Shown piece by piece: positions 48,977 to 56,320 of a DNA stretch of 64,000 bases. Position numbers and translations under genes: made by a program. Location of the stretch: contig BOKW01000005.1 in NCBI GenBank assembly GCA_016861185.1, positions 62,001 through 126,000 of the forward strand. The letters run 5' to 3'. The number at the start of each line of letters is the position of its first letter. Position 1 is the stretch's first letter. This DNA is from Betaproteobacteria bacterium. GTDB taxonomy: Bacteria; Pseudomonadota; Gammaproteobacteria; Burkholderiales; Burkholderiaceae_F. The notes under the pieces were generated by a model. The model saw only the letters and a program-made list of their open reading frames with translations. It made no database searches and was not told where the DNA came from.

Positions 48977-50176
48977 ATGCGTCATCGCTTCATTCATGCC
49001 GCGGCCGCTGCGTTCGCAGCGACTTGGCTCGCCGGCTGCACGACCGGCATCGCGGGCGGCGCCGATCGGCAGTTCGTCGGGTCCGAGAAGTGCTCGGCTT
49101 GCCACAAGACCGAATACCAGAGCTGGAAGGCCAGCTGGCACGCCAAGATGGTGCGGCCGGCGAAGGAAGGGCTGCTGAAGGACGCCGGCGACAACTGGGA
49201 GAAGGACGGCAAAGGCAACGCTGGACCGACCAAGGGCAACATCACCGGCACGCCGGCGAAGATGGAGGACGTCGTCTACGTGATCGGCTCGCACTGGAAG
49301 CAGCGCTTCCTCGTGCCGAACCCCGCGAGCGGCGGCCACCAGTTCCTCGACAAGCAGTGGAATACGATCCACAAGCAGTGGGAGCCATACGGGCAGAAGA
49401 ACACCTGGGAGAGCCAGTGCGCGACCTGCCATTCGACCGGCTATCGCGTGCTCGCGATCGACGAGCAAACACGCGCGGTCAAGAAGTGGGCGATGAGCGA
49501 AGAGAACGTCGGCTGCGAGGCCTGCCACGGCCCGGGCAGCAAGCACGCGACCACCGGCGACAGGCGCGAGATCTTCAATCCCGGCAAGGCCTCGCACGCC
49601 GAAAGCTCGAAGGTCTGCGGCTACTGCCACATCCGGCTCGAGAACTACAACTTCAAGACCGCCGAAGGCAATCCGGCCGAACAGCTGCCGCATCCGGTGA
49701 TCGGACAGAGCTACAAGGCCGGCATCGATGACTGGACGACGTGGTATCCGGACAAGGTGCTGCTGGTCGGCATCCAGCCCGAGGATCCGATCACGAAGAA
49801 CTGGCCGAACACGGACCTGAACAACGCGTTCTGGATCGACGAGGCGGCGCAGAAGTCGGGCTACTTCGAGGCGCGCAAGCACCACCAGCAGTACCAGGAG
49901 CATCTGCAGACGGCGCACTTCAAGAAGAACGTCGCGGGTTGCGTGACCTGCCACTCGCCGCACGCGTCGAGCAGCACTCCGAAGCCGGTCAAAACGGCGG
50001 ACACCTGCAGGGCCTGCCATCTGGCGCCGGTCGACATCGAAAAGACGATGCCCGGCACCGCGAGCACCGCGCAGAACCTGTTCGTGCGTACGCACACGTT
50101 CAACCCCGCGAGCACGCGCAAGGGCGGACCGACGGCAACCGGCGCGCCCGAACCGGCGTACTACCACAAGAAGTAG
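48977..50176 (+). CDS. Hexahaem c-type lipoprotein, cytochrome c554-like
   Basis: A 399-residue lipoprotein with six CxxCH sites: CSACH, CATCH, CEACH, CGYCH, CVTCH and CRACH. The lipobox is WLAGC near residue 21. The region from FVGSEKCSACHKTEYQSWKASWHAKM is typical of the cytochrome c554-like multihaem family. Between haems 1 and 2 there is a long aromatic-rich insert (YVIGSHWKQRFLVPNPASGGHQFLDKQWN). An outer-membrane location, periplasmic or surface-facing, is likely from the lipid anchor. AGGAGGG lies 4 bases before the ATG. An FNR-like box is upstream and a strong terminator follows. Confidence 0.85.
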   Translation: MRHRFIHAAAAAFAATWLAGCTTGIAGGADRQFVGSEKCSACHKTEYQSWKASWHAKMVRPAKEGLLKDAGDNWEKDGKGNAGPTKGNITGTPAKMEDVVYVIGSHWKQRFLVPNPASGGHQFLDKQWNTIHKQWEPYGQKNTWESQCATCHSTGYRVLAIDEQTRAVKKWAMSEENVGCEACHGPGSKHATTGDRREIFNPGKASHAESSKVCGYCHIRLENYNFKTAEGNPAEQLPHPVIGQSYKAGIDDWTTWYPDKVLLVGIQPEDPITKNWPNTDLNNAFWIDEAAQKSGYFEARKHHQQYQEHLQTAHFKKNVAGCVTCHSPHASSSTPKPVKTADTCRACHLAPVDIEKTMPGTASTAQNLFVRTHTFNPASTRKGGPTATGAPEPAYYHKK

Positions 50177-50200
50177 ACGCGACGACCGAGCGCACGCAAG

Positions 50201-50230
50201 ACGGGGCGGCGCGAGCCGCCCCGTTTTCTT
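50201..50230 (+). terminator. Rho-independent terminator of the hexahaem lipoprotein gene
   Basis: Arms ACGGGGCGGC (50201-50210) and GCCGCCCCGT (50214-50223) with a short loop, then TTTTCTTT. It is 25 bases after the stop codon. Confidence 0.85.
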
Positions 50231-50495
50231 TGACTCAAAGGATCGCCGGTGTCAGTACACCGGTCCGCGTCCCCCTTTGAAAAGGAGAACCGAGGGGGAC
50301 TCGCATCGGTACGCACCGAAGGTGCGTCCGTCCGCCTCCCCCTTTTGTAAAGGGGGACTGAGGGGGATTCTCAGTTTCATCGGCGCGCGCGAGATCGAGG
50401 AATCCCCCCTGCCCCCCTCTTTCAAAGGGGGGTGAAGGACGAGGGCAAACAAAAAGCCGGCCTGCGCCGGCTTCTTGTTGCTGCGGTCGAATCGC
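50231..50495. repeat. Three C/G-run palindromic repeats between convergent genes
   Basis: Three hairpin copies lie at 50269-50300, 50335-50371 and 50399-50437, of the CCCCCTTT/AAAGGGGG type. A dyad CGCACC/GGTGCG is at 50313-50327 in between. The stretch 50310-50346 is repeated, inverted, at about 63940-63980. A rho-independent terminator for the minus-strand cytochrome lies at 50449-50472 (arms AGCCGGC/GCCGGCT, T-tract on the minus strand). Confidence 0.7.
50449..50472 (-). terminator. Rho-independent terminator of the small cytochrome c gene
   Basis: The inverted repeat AGCCGGC...GCCGGCT (50455-50472) is followed on the minus strand by TTTTT. It sits 24 bases past the stop at 50496. Confidence 0.75.
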
Positions 50496-50780
50496 CTACA
50501 GCGACAGGATCCACTTCGACAGCGTCGCGAGATCGGCGTCGCTCGACTTGACGGCGGGATGGTCCTTGCCCGCCTTGAGCTTCGCCACGATCGCCGCTTC
50601 GGCGTCCTTCTTGCCCTTGTACTTCGCGGAGATGTCCTTCAGCCCCGGACCCATCTTCTTCTTGTCCACCGCATGGCAAGCCAGGCAACCCTCCTTCTTC
50701 GCGAGCGCTTCGTCGGCACTGGCGACACCGGTCATCAGGATCCCCGTAGCGGCGATCGCCGCGATCACGAGCGATTTCAT
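50496..50780 (-). CDS. Small mono-haem cytochrome c (class I), paralogue 1
   Basis: A 94-residue periplasmic electron carrier of the cytochrome c551/c552 type. It has a signal peptide (MKSLVIAAIAATGILMTGVASA), haem site GCLACHAVDKKKMGPGLKDISAKYKGKKDA and likely axial Met in the C-terminal half. The sequence is very close to the gene at 54802-55086; the two bracket the three-gene membrane complex. AGGAGAG lies just before the ATG at 50780. It may shuttle electrons between that complex and periplasmic reductases. Confidence 0.9.
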   Translation of the reverse strand: MKSLVIAAIAATGILMTGVASADEALAKKEGCLACHAVDKKKMGPGLKDISAKYKGKKDAEAAIVAKLKAGKDHPAVKSSDADLATLSKWILSL

Positions 50781-50864
50781 CGACTCTCCTTCCTCTCGAA
50801 ATACCCGGCGGCAGCCCGGGACGTTTGCCGTGCCCGGCCTCGACGGCGGGCTCATGACGACAAC

Positions 50865-50887
50865 AACGCCCGGTCGAGCCGGGCGTT
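50865..50887 (-). terminator. Hairpin after the NapC-like gene
   Basis: Arms AACGCCCGG (50865-50873) and CCGGGCGTT (50879-50887) with a 5-base loop. On the minus strand it is followed by GTTGTCGTC, so the T-tract is poor. It lies 33 bases past the stop at 50920. Confidence 0.5.
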
Positions 50888-50919
50888 GACGCAAGCAACG
50901 TGCGAGCCGGCGCGCATCG

Positions 50920-52266
50920 TCAACCCTTGGCCTTGGGATCGAGGTTCACCTCGGGCCAGCTGCGCCCGTGGCACGCCGGGTTCGAGCAGAAACTGCCGCC
51001 GTCGCTGCCCCAGTTGATCGGGCCGTGGCACATCGTGCACGTCTTGTCGAGCTTGGTGCGGTGGTCGTGCATGAAGTTCGGCTCCTCGTGGCTCGGTGGC
51101 GGCTCCAGCCCCGCCGCCACCGTCGAAGGCACCGAACCCTTGCCGTTCTCGCGCATCACCTGCGGCAGATCGTGGCACAGCGTGCACTGCAGTCGGATCG
51201 CCTCGCCCTTGTCGTTCAAATGCTTGCCGTCATGGCAGCGGAAGCAGCCCGCCGTGTCCTTGTGGCCCGCGTGATTCGGGAACGACGCCCAGCTCAGTCC
51301 CTGCGCGGAGAAGGAGCTGTCGACGAGGATCTGCTTCATCGTCGCGGCGAACTTCTTCTCCAGCGCCTGCATCTCCGGCTTGGCTTCGCCTTTGGGCGCC
51401 GCTTCGGCGATCAGCTTGTCGATCTGCGCGCCGAACTCCCCGTGCGGGCCGGTCAGCTTCGCGGTCTTTTCGATCAGCGCGACCGCACGCGCCTTGGCGT
51501 TCGGCAGCGCGCGGTCGATGCGGCCGGTAGCGATCGCGTTGTCGACCAGATCGGCCGGATTGCGGAACGGGTGGCCCACCTGGTTGTGGCAGTCGAAGCA
51601 CTCCATGCGCCGCGGCGGGTTCTTTTTCAGATCCTCCTCGCTGTACTTCGCGGCCGCGTCGACGTAGGTCGTCGTCTTGCCGTCCTTGTCGCGCACCTGA
51701 ACCCAGGGAATCGTGCGGCGCTGAACGTCGGGCGAGGAGAACAGCACTTCGTTCTCGATGTGCCAGTGGATGCCCTTGGCCTGCTTCTCGCGGACCACGC
51801 CCATGGCCGTGTGCAGCGTGAGCCGGTAGGTCGTTTCGCTGCTCTTTTCGTCGGTGCCGTAGCGCTTGATCAGCGCGATGCTGTCGTGGTGCTCGACCGA
51901 CGGCCAGTGGCAGCTTTCGCAGTTGTCGCGCGCCGGACGCAAGGTCGACGAGGCGAGCGGTCGCTCGTAGCCGACGATCATGCCCCACAGTTCCTTCGCG
52001 TGCGTGGGCTTCAGCGCCATCAGGTGCAGCGTCGACAGCCGCCCCATGTGGCACTCGACGCAATTGACGCGCGCGTGCGAAGACATGCCGTGCCAGCGCG
52101 TCTCTTCCGGATGCACCGAATGGCACACGTTGGCGCAGAACGCGTTGCTGTTGCTGTACTCCCACGCGACGATGCCGCCCGCGCCCAGCACGGCGAGCGC
52201 GATGCCCGCGACGACCAGCGCCGTCACGCCGCCGATGATGCCGCCCCGCTTCCAGTTCAATCGCAT
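50920..52266 (-). CDS. NapC/NirT-type membrane-anchored multihaem cytochrome (8 haem sites)
   Basis: A 448-residue protein with an N-terminal membrane anchor (about 8-34) followed by a NapC/NirT-like domain. Haem sites in order: CANVCH (CX3CH, 44-49), CVECH, CESCH, CFDCH, CFRCH, CTLCH, CTMCH and CSNPACH (CX4CH, near the C-terminus). CX3CH at the first site is common in this family; CX4CH is rarer. The C-terminal half, with its spaced CxxCH sites, extends well beyond NapC (about 200 residues). It is the third gene of an operon with an 11-haem protein and a b-type cytochrome. It probably takes electrons from the quinol pool or from that pair and passes them on in the periplasm. Confidence 0.85.
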   Translation of the reverse strand: MRLNWKRGGIIGGVTALVVAGIALAVLGAGGIVAWEYSNSNAFCANVCHSVHPEETRWHGMSSHARVNCVECHMGRLSTLHLMALKPTHAKELWGMIVGYERPLASSTLRPARDNCESCHWPSVEHHDSIALIKRYGTDEKSSETTYRLTLHTAMGVVREKQAKGIHWHIENEVLFSSPDVQRRTIPWVQVRDKDGKTTTYVDAAAKYSEEDLKKNPPRRMECFDCHNQVGHPFRNPADLVDNAIATGRIDRALPNAKARAVALIEKTAKLTGPHGEFGAQIDKLIAEAAPKGEAKPEMQALEKKFAATMKQILVDSSFSAQGLSWASFPNHAGHKDTAGCFRCHDGKHLNDKGEAIRLQCTLCHDLPQVMRENGKGSVPSTVAAGLEPPPSHEEPNFMHDHRTKLDKTCTMCHGPINWGSDGGSFCSNPACHGRSWPEVNLDPKAKG

Positions 52267-52352
52267 CTACGCCTCCTCCGACACTTCTGATTCTCGGCCG
52301 CCATCATGCCGCACGATCGCCCCGCGACCCGCTGCGCCGCGTCCGCTCCCGT

Positions 52353-53237
52353 TCACCCGACCAGCAGGCCGTACAGGATCAGCAGGATCGTCACGATCCC
52401 GAGCACGAGCGCCGTGCCGCCGATCACGCGGCCGAAGGTGACCGCGCCTGCGCTCGGCGGCGTCGCCTCGATTGCCGCAAGCCGCCCCTCGCGCACGAGC
52501 CGCTCGTATTCCTGCGAGCGCTCGTCCTTCAGCTCATGCTCGGAAATGCGCCCGGTGAAGATCACGAGGTCCATCGGAAACTTCTCCGGCCGCACGTGCC
52601 CGTTGAAGAAGTGGATCGTGAAGATGAAGCCGACCGCGAGCAGTGCTTCCTCGCCGTGGACCAGCGTGGCGATGTTGAAGACCCAGCCGGGCAGCCAGTG
52701 GCTCAACGGCACCGCGAACCACAGCAGCAGCCCGGAGCCGCCGATGATGAACATGCCCCAGAACACCGCCATGTAGTCGAACTTCTCCCAGTACGTGTAG
52801 CGGTCGAACTTCGGCCGCGGGCCGAATCCCAGGAAGAACTTGGCGTGCTGGTAGAGATCGACGATGTCCTGCGGCTGCGGCATCAGCGAGTTCGGCCCCC
52901 ACAGCACCGACAGGATGTTGCCGCTCGCCAGCCCGCGCCACAGGAACTGGAAGATGTGCGACAAGAACACGATCACCATCACGGTCGCGCTCACCCGATG
53001 CACGAGCGCGGCGCCTTCGAAGCCGCCCATCAGCGCCGCCAGGCCGCGCGCCCAGCCCGTGTACGGAAACAGCAACGGCAGCCCGCTCAACGCGCAGCCG
53101 ATGAAACTGAACATCAGCCCGGCATGCATCACGCGCTCGACCAGTCCGAAGCGGCGGTAGTAGCGCCCGCCGCGCGGGGCGGCCTGCGTCTGCAGCGCGG
53201 CTTCCTGTCTACCGGCGGCGCCGACGTTGGTGGACAT
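52353..53237 (-). CDS. b-type cytochrome membrane subunit (formate-dehydrogenase-gamma-like)
   Basis: A 294-residue integral membrane protein of the cytochrome b561/FdnI-like type. Four main helices carry histidines suited to two b haems: ERVMHAGLMFSFIG, AALVHRVSATVMVIVFLSHIFQF, and VGFIFTIHFFNGHVRPEKFP. A fifth helix is at the C-terminus (VIGGTALVLGIVTILLILYGL). It should exchange electrons with the quinone pool. It is 16 bases after the 11-haem gene. The same b-plus-multihaem-c pairing occurs fused in Geobacter CbcL. Confidence 0.88.
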   Translation of the reverse strand: MSTNVGAAGRQEAALQTQAAPRGGRYYRRFGLVERVMHAGLMFSFIGCALSGLPLLFPYTGWARGLAALMGGFEGAALVHRVSATVMVIVFLSHIFQFLWRGLASGNILSVLWGPNSLMPQPQDIVDLYQHAKFFLGFGPRPKFDRYTYWEKFDYMAVFWGMFIIGGSGLLLWFAVPLSHWLPGWVFNIATLVHGEEALLAVGFIFTIHFFNGHVRPEKFPMDLVIFTGRISEHELKDERSQEYERLVREGRLAAIEATPPSAGAVTFGRVIGGTALVLGIVTILLILYGLLVG

Positions 53238-53253
53238 GACTCGACTCTCCTGA

Positions 53254-54471
53254 TTACTGTCCGCCGCGCCGGCGTGCGAGCGCAGCGCGCAACGAGCGGT
53301 AGGCCCACAGCACGGTGTGCAGGCCGAAGAAGATGAACACGCCCGCCAGCAGCACCTGCATGAAGATCGACGTGTAGTACAGGATCGCGCTGCGCTCCTT
53401 GTTGGCGGGCTGCGGATGCGGATCCCAGCTCGCAAACTTCGGTCCGGCGTTCGCGTGGCAGTTTCGGCAGGTGGCGAGGCGGTTTTCGGCCGACACCTTC
53501 GACAGCGGATCCGACGCCGGCCGCACGTCGTGCGCGCCGTGGCAGGCCGCGCAGGTCGCGATGTTGGCGAAGCCGAGATTCGTGACCTTGCCGTGGTAGG
53601 TCAGCCGGTAGCTCGAGATGAAGTCGTCGTGGCAGTTGCCGCATTGGCCGATCACCGCGAGCTGCCACTGCGGACGCGTCGTCTCCTGGATCGTGTGCGC
53701 GGTGTGGCAGTCGGTACACACCGGCGCGGCGACGTTGCCCGCCTGCAGCATCTTGCCGTGCATGCCCTTGTCGAAGACGATCTTCTCGCGCTGATGGCAG
53801 CTTCCGCAGGTCGTCGGGATGTTGGCGCGCGCCACGCGGCTCGCCTTCTCCGACTTGGCGCGGATGTTGTGCGTGCCGTGGCAGTCGGTGCACTCGGGCG
53901 CCATCGCCTGGCGCGGACCCTTCTCGTGCAGCAGCCGGCCGTGGATGCTGTCGTGATACTGGCCGGCGACGTTGCCGCCCGGGATGTTCGCCTTCCTGAT
54001 CAGCGCCTCGTTGCCGTGGCAGGACGCGCAGGTCTGCTCGAGGTTGACGTGGTTCGTGCGCGATGCGGGGTCCTTCGAGCGCAGGATGTCGTGCGCGCCG
54101 TGGCAGTTGGCGCAGCTCGCCGCAAGCGTCTTGCCGTCGGCGCGCGCCTTGCCGTGCGGCGTGCCCGTGTAGTCCTTGACGGCCTGCTCGTGGCAGCTCG
54201 CACACACCGGCGGCTGCAACTTCTCGGGGTGCGGCAGCTTGTCGGCCGACACGTCGGCGTGGCAATCGGTGCACTTGAACTGCATCTCGCCGTGCACCGA
54301 TTTCGCGAACCGCGCGGCGTCGACCGCGATCGACTTCCCGCTTGCGCCCTTCGCCGAAGCGTCGGCGTGGCACATCATGCAGGTGGCGTTCGGGTCGGCC
54401 GCGCTCGCGGCCGTCGCCAGGCCGATTGCCAGCGACAACGCGAGCGCCTTGAGCAGTGGGGCGGGGTTCAT
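53254..54471 (-). CDS. Membrane-anchored multihaem cytochrome c (11 haem sites)
   Basis: A 405-residue periplasmic cytochrome with a signal peptide (ALALSLAIGLATAASA) and 11 CxxCH sites: CMMCH, CTDCH, CASCH, CANCH, CASCH, CTDCH, CGSCH, CTDCH, CGNCH, CAACH and CRNCH. Several sites are followed by GAH/GTH/TAH, giving distal histidines for bis-His haems. A C-terminal membrane helix (about 368-388, IFMQVLLAGVFIFFGLHTVLWAY) tethers it beside the b-type subunit. First gene of the three-gene complex. An FNR-like dyad and a CRP-like dyad lie 90-135 bases upstream of the ATG at 54471. Confidence 0.88.
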   Translation of the reverse strand: MNPAPLLKALALSLAIGLATAASAADPNATCMMCHADASAKGASGKSIAVDAARFAKSVHGEMQFKCTDCHADVSADKLPHPEKLQPPVCASCHEQAVKDYTGTPHGKARADGKTLAASCANCHGAHDILRSKDPASRTNHVNLEQTCASCHGNEALIRKANIPGGNVAGQYHDSIHGRLLHEKGPRQAMAPECTDCHGTHNIRAKSEKASRVARANIPTTCGSCHQREKIVFDKGMHGKMLQAGNVAAPVCTDCHTAHTIQETTRPQWQLAVIGQCGNCHDDFISSYRLTYHGKVTNLGFANIATCAACHGAHDVRPASDPLSKVSAENRLATCRNCHANAGPKFASWDPHPQPANKERSAILYYTSIFMQVLLAGVFIFFGLHTVLWAYRSLRAALARRRGGQ

Positions 54472-54565
54472 CGGACGTTCTGGTTGCGTCGAACGAGCGC
54501 CGGCTGCCTGCTCACGCTGCGCATGCATTTCGCCGGCGTGCTGTCGCGATTCGCGATGCGGCAAA

Positions 54566-54579
54566 GTGACACGCGTCAC
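54566..54579. promoter_or_regulatory. CRP/FNR-geometry dyad upstream of the 11-haem gene
   Basis: GTGAC-ACGC-GTCAC is a perfect palindrome with the GTGA-N6-TCAC geometry of CRP sites. Its centre is 25 bases from that of the FNR-like box next to it. Confidence 0.45.
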
Positions 54580-54590
54580 CCGCGCGCAGG

Positions 54591-54604
54591 TTGACATGGA
54601 TCAA
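54591..54604. promoter_or_regulatory. FNR-type box upstream of the 11-haem gene
   Basis: TTGAC-ATGG-ATCAA differs from the E. coli FNR consensus TTGAT-N4-ATCAA at one position. It lies about 126 bases before the ATG on the minus strand. Confidence 0.55.
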
Positions 54605-54749
54605 CGGCCTTCCTGCCGCGCGCGGAAGAAGCGCCGCGGGCTGCTTCACGACAAGCGTCGGGCGCCGCAATCACCGCGATCGCCGCGCACGCGCCCGCAA
54701 TCCGCGCGATCACCCGCCGCGCAGCGGCTGCACGCGCGCGGCGCGCGAG

Positions 54750-54780
54750 AAAACGAAGGGCCGGCGGCGGGCCGGCCCTT
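54750..54780 (-). terminator. Rho-independent terminator of the second small cytochrome c gene
   Basis: Arms AAGGGCCGGC (54756-54765) and GCCGGCCCTT (54771-54780) with a 5-base loop. It is followed on the minus strand by CGTTTTC. Confidence 0.75.
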
Positions 54781-54801
54781 CGTCGTCGCGACGCGTCCGG
54801 C

Positions 54802-55086
54802 TCAGAGCGTCAGCATCCAGCCCACGATCGCCTTGAGATCCTCGTCGCTCGCAGTCGACTTCGGATGCCCCGCGCCGTCCTTCAGTTTCGCCGTCAGCGT
54901 CGCCGCCGCGTCCTTGTTGCCCTTGTACTTCGCCGAGATGTCCTTCAGCGCCGAACCCATCTTCTTCTTGTCGACGGCATGGCACTTCAGGCAGCCGGCC
55001 GCGTTGGCCTTGGCCTCCGACGCGTGCGCAGCGCCGCCCAGCATCAGGCCGGCGGCCACGAATCCTGCGATCAGCAACGACTTCAT
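54802..55086 (-). CDS. Small mono-haem cytochrome c (class I), paralogue 2
   Basis: A 94-residue periplasmic cytochrome, the same length as paralogue 1. It has a signal peptide (MKSLLIAGFVAAGLMLGGAAHA) and haem site GCLKCHAVDKKKMGSALKDISAKYKGNKDA. The segment CHAVDKKKMG and KDISAKYKG is identical in both. It differs more in the C-terminal half (GAGHPKSTASDEDLKAIVGWMLTL), which could alter the partner surface. Its own terminator and an upstream gap imply a separate transcript from the membrane complex. Confidence 0.9.
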   Translation of the reverse strand: MKSLLIAGFVAAGLMLGGAAHASEAKANAAGCLKCHAVDKKKMGSALKDISAKYKGNKDAAATLTAKLKDGAGHPKSTASDEDLKAIVGWMLTL

Positions 55087-55258
55087 CTCGTTCTCTCCAC
55101 GTGTTGGCGTTTCGGGCACCGCTGCCCACGCCCGTTGCGCTCGGGCCGCGTTTCGATCCGGGCGGCCCACCCTCGGCGCCGCGCTCGCCGCGGCGCCAGC
55201 GCGCAATCTAGCGGCACCACGCGGCGCCGCTCTGCGCCGCGTCAAACGTGCTCGATCG

Positions 55259-55516
55259 ATGCCTTTGGGGGTTTCCCGGTGCGCTGCGCGCGAGGCGCTA
55301 CTGAAGGCCGGCAAGGACGCCGGCCGCATCGTTCTCGAGCGGATCCTCGACCAGTACAAGGAGAAGACGCCGAAGGACCCGACGATCCGCGCGAAGTTCA
55401 ACACGTACCGCTTCGCCGACTACAAGGACAAGGTGATCGATCTGCTGGCGCGCGTGACGACGGTCAGCGTCGAGACGATGAAGATCGTCGGCGCGATGAG
55501 GCAGGCCGCGCGTTAA
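55259..55516 (+). CDS. Small protein of unknown function, possibly a gene remnant
   Basis: An 85-residue frame with strong coding character (high third-position GC, balanced charged residues): ALLKAGKDAGRIVLERILDQYKEK, then FNTYRFADYKDKVIDLLARVTTVSVETMKIVGAM. I do not recognise the family. The first ten residues (MPLGVSRCAA) look less genuine than the rest, and there is no good ribosome site. The reading could therefore be the 3' end of a truncated gene. It lies between the second small cytochrome and padR, on the opposite strand to both. Confidence 0.45.
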   Translation: MPLGVSRCAAREALLKAGKDAGRIVLERILDQYKEKTPKDPTIRAKFNTYRFADYKDKVIDLLARVTTVSVETMKIVGAMRQAAR

Positions 55517-55561
55517 GAAACGGGCGCCGTCCCGCTGCTTGCCCTTCGCCGCCGACGACCC

Positions 55562-55924
55562 TCAGCGGGGCCGGGAGCGAGCGCGCCTGCGTGCGGGCGC
55601 CGCGCTGCCGGAATGCTCGTCCTCGAGAACTTCTTCCGTCAGTTCGCGCACCTTGACCTTCAGCTTCTGCAGCGCCCTGACACCCTTGGCCGTGCCGCGG
55701 TAGTAGCGGCGCACCTTGCCGGCAACGAGCTGCTGCTCGCTGCGCAGGTACCCGGCGCTTTCGAGCGCGTGCAGGATCGGGTACAGCGTGCCCGGACTGA
55801 GCGCATAGCCGTGCCGCCGCAACTCGTCGAGCATCTCGGTGCCGAAGATCGGCGCCTTCGCCGCGTGGTGCAGCAGATGCACACGAATGAAGCCGAGGAA
55901 CGTTTCGCGGAAGATGTCTCTCAT
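55562..55924 (-). CDS. PadR family transcriptional regulator
   Basis: A 120-residue winged-helix regulator. It reads IRVHLLHHAAKAPIFGTEMLDELRRHGYALSPGTLYPILHALESAGYLRSEQQLVAGKVRRYYRGTAKG, the classic PadR DNA-binding domain, followed by a short dimerisation helix (ALQKLKVKVRELTEEVLEDE) and a basic tail. Start ATG 55924 is preferred; 55966 and 56006 are in frame. A partial FNR-like dyad (56004-56017) lies upstream. It diverges from the EB_dh-like lipoprotein gene and may control it. Confidence 0.85.
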   Translation of the reverse strand: MRDIFRETFLGFIRVHLLHHAAKAPIFGTEMLDELRRHGYALSPGTLYPILHALESAGYLRSEQQLVAGKVRRYYRGTAKGVRALQKLKVKVRELTEEVLEDEHSGSAAPARRRARSRPR

Positions 55925-56003
55925 GATCGGCCGCGGTCGGCCCGGTACGGACGGCGGGCGCGACATCAGGCGCGATCCTGCCATTGCCTGCCGCAGGGGA
56001 ATC

Positions 56004-56017
56004 ATGACCACGGTCAA
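56004..56017. promoter_or_regulatory. Weak FNR-like dyad between padR and the EB_dh-like gene
   Basis: ATGAC-CACG-GTCAA carries nine of ten half-site positions of the FNR/Dnr form seen elsewhere in the window. It overlaps an upstream in-frame ATG of padR. Confidence 0.3.
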
Positions 56018-56192
56018 TGCTGCGCAGGATCGGAACCGGAAGTCCCTTGCCGTCGGCGGCGCCGCTCTCGGCAACGCACGTGTGCCATCGCGCGGACGGC
56101 CGCGTAAGCGCACCGTTATCGGACTCCGATAACGCAATTGAATTACGGCAAGCGGATTCACCGACGCTTCCGCCGGTGCATGTGGGGCGCGC

Positions 56193-56206
56193 GTGATCTT
56201 GGTCAA
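56193..56206. promoter_or_regulatory. FNR-like dyad upstream of the EB_dh-like lipoprotein
   Basis: GTGAT-CTTG-GTCAA, about 120 bases before the ATG at 56321. Nine of ten half-site positions fit if both TTGAT and GTCAA arms are allowed. Confidence 0.35.
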
Positions 56207-56320
56207 CCTTCGTCGCGGCAACGGGCGCACTATCGCCGCGTATGGCGCTGCACGACTCGCCGGCAGCCGGGCAGCCACCTCGGTTTCGAGCAAACCAACT
56301 GTCCGCAAAGGAGATCCTCG

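Larger units (their letters stand above)
54472..54801. other. Intergenic region upstream of the 11-haem gene
   Basis: 330 bases without a supported gene. They contain two regulatory dyads (54566-54579 and 54591-54604), an A/G-poor GC-rich tract and, at its far end, the terminator of the convergent-side cytochrome gene at 54756-54780. Confidence 0.5.

Noticed and set aside
50920-52266. CX3CH and CX4CH sites as sequence errors
   Set aside because: Both keep the reading frame, lie at conserved positions for the family (first site) or before a clear His, and no single-base change would give CX2CH in frame.
55259-55516. Start of this frame far upstream (54176) as one 446-residue protein
   Set aside because: The upstream part runs antisense through a verified multihaem cytochrome gene and a mono-haem cytochrome gene, so only the last segment has independent coding character.
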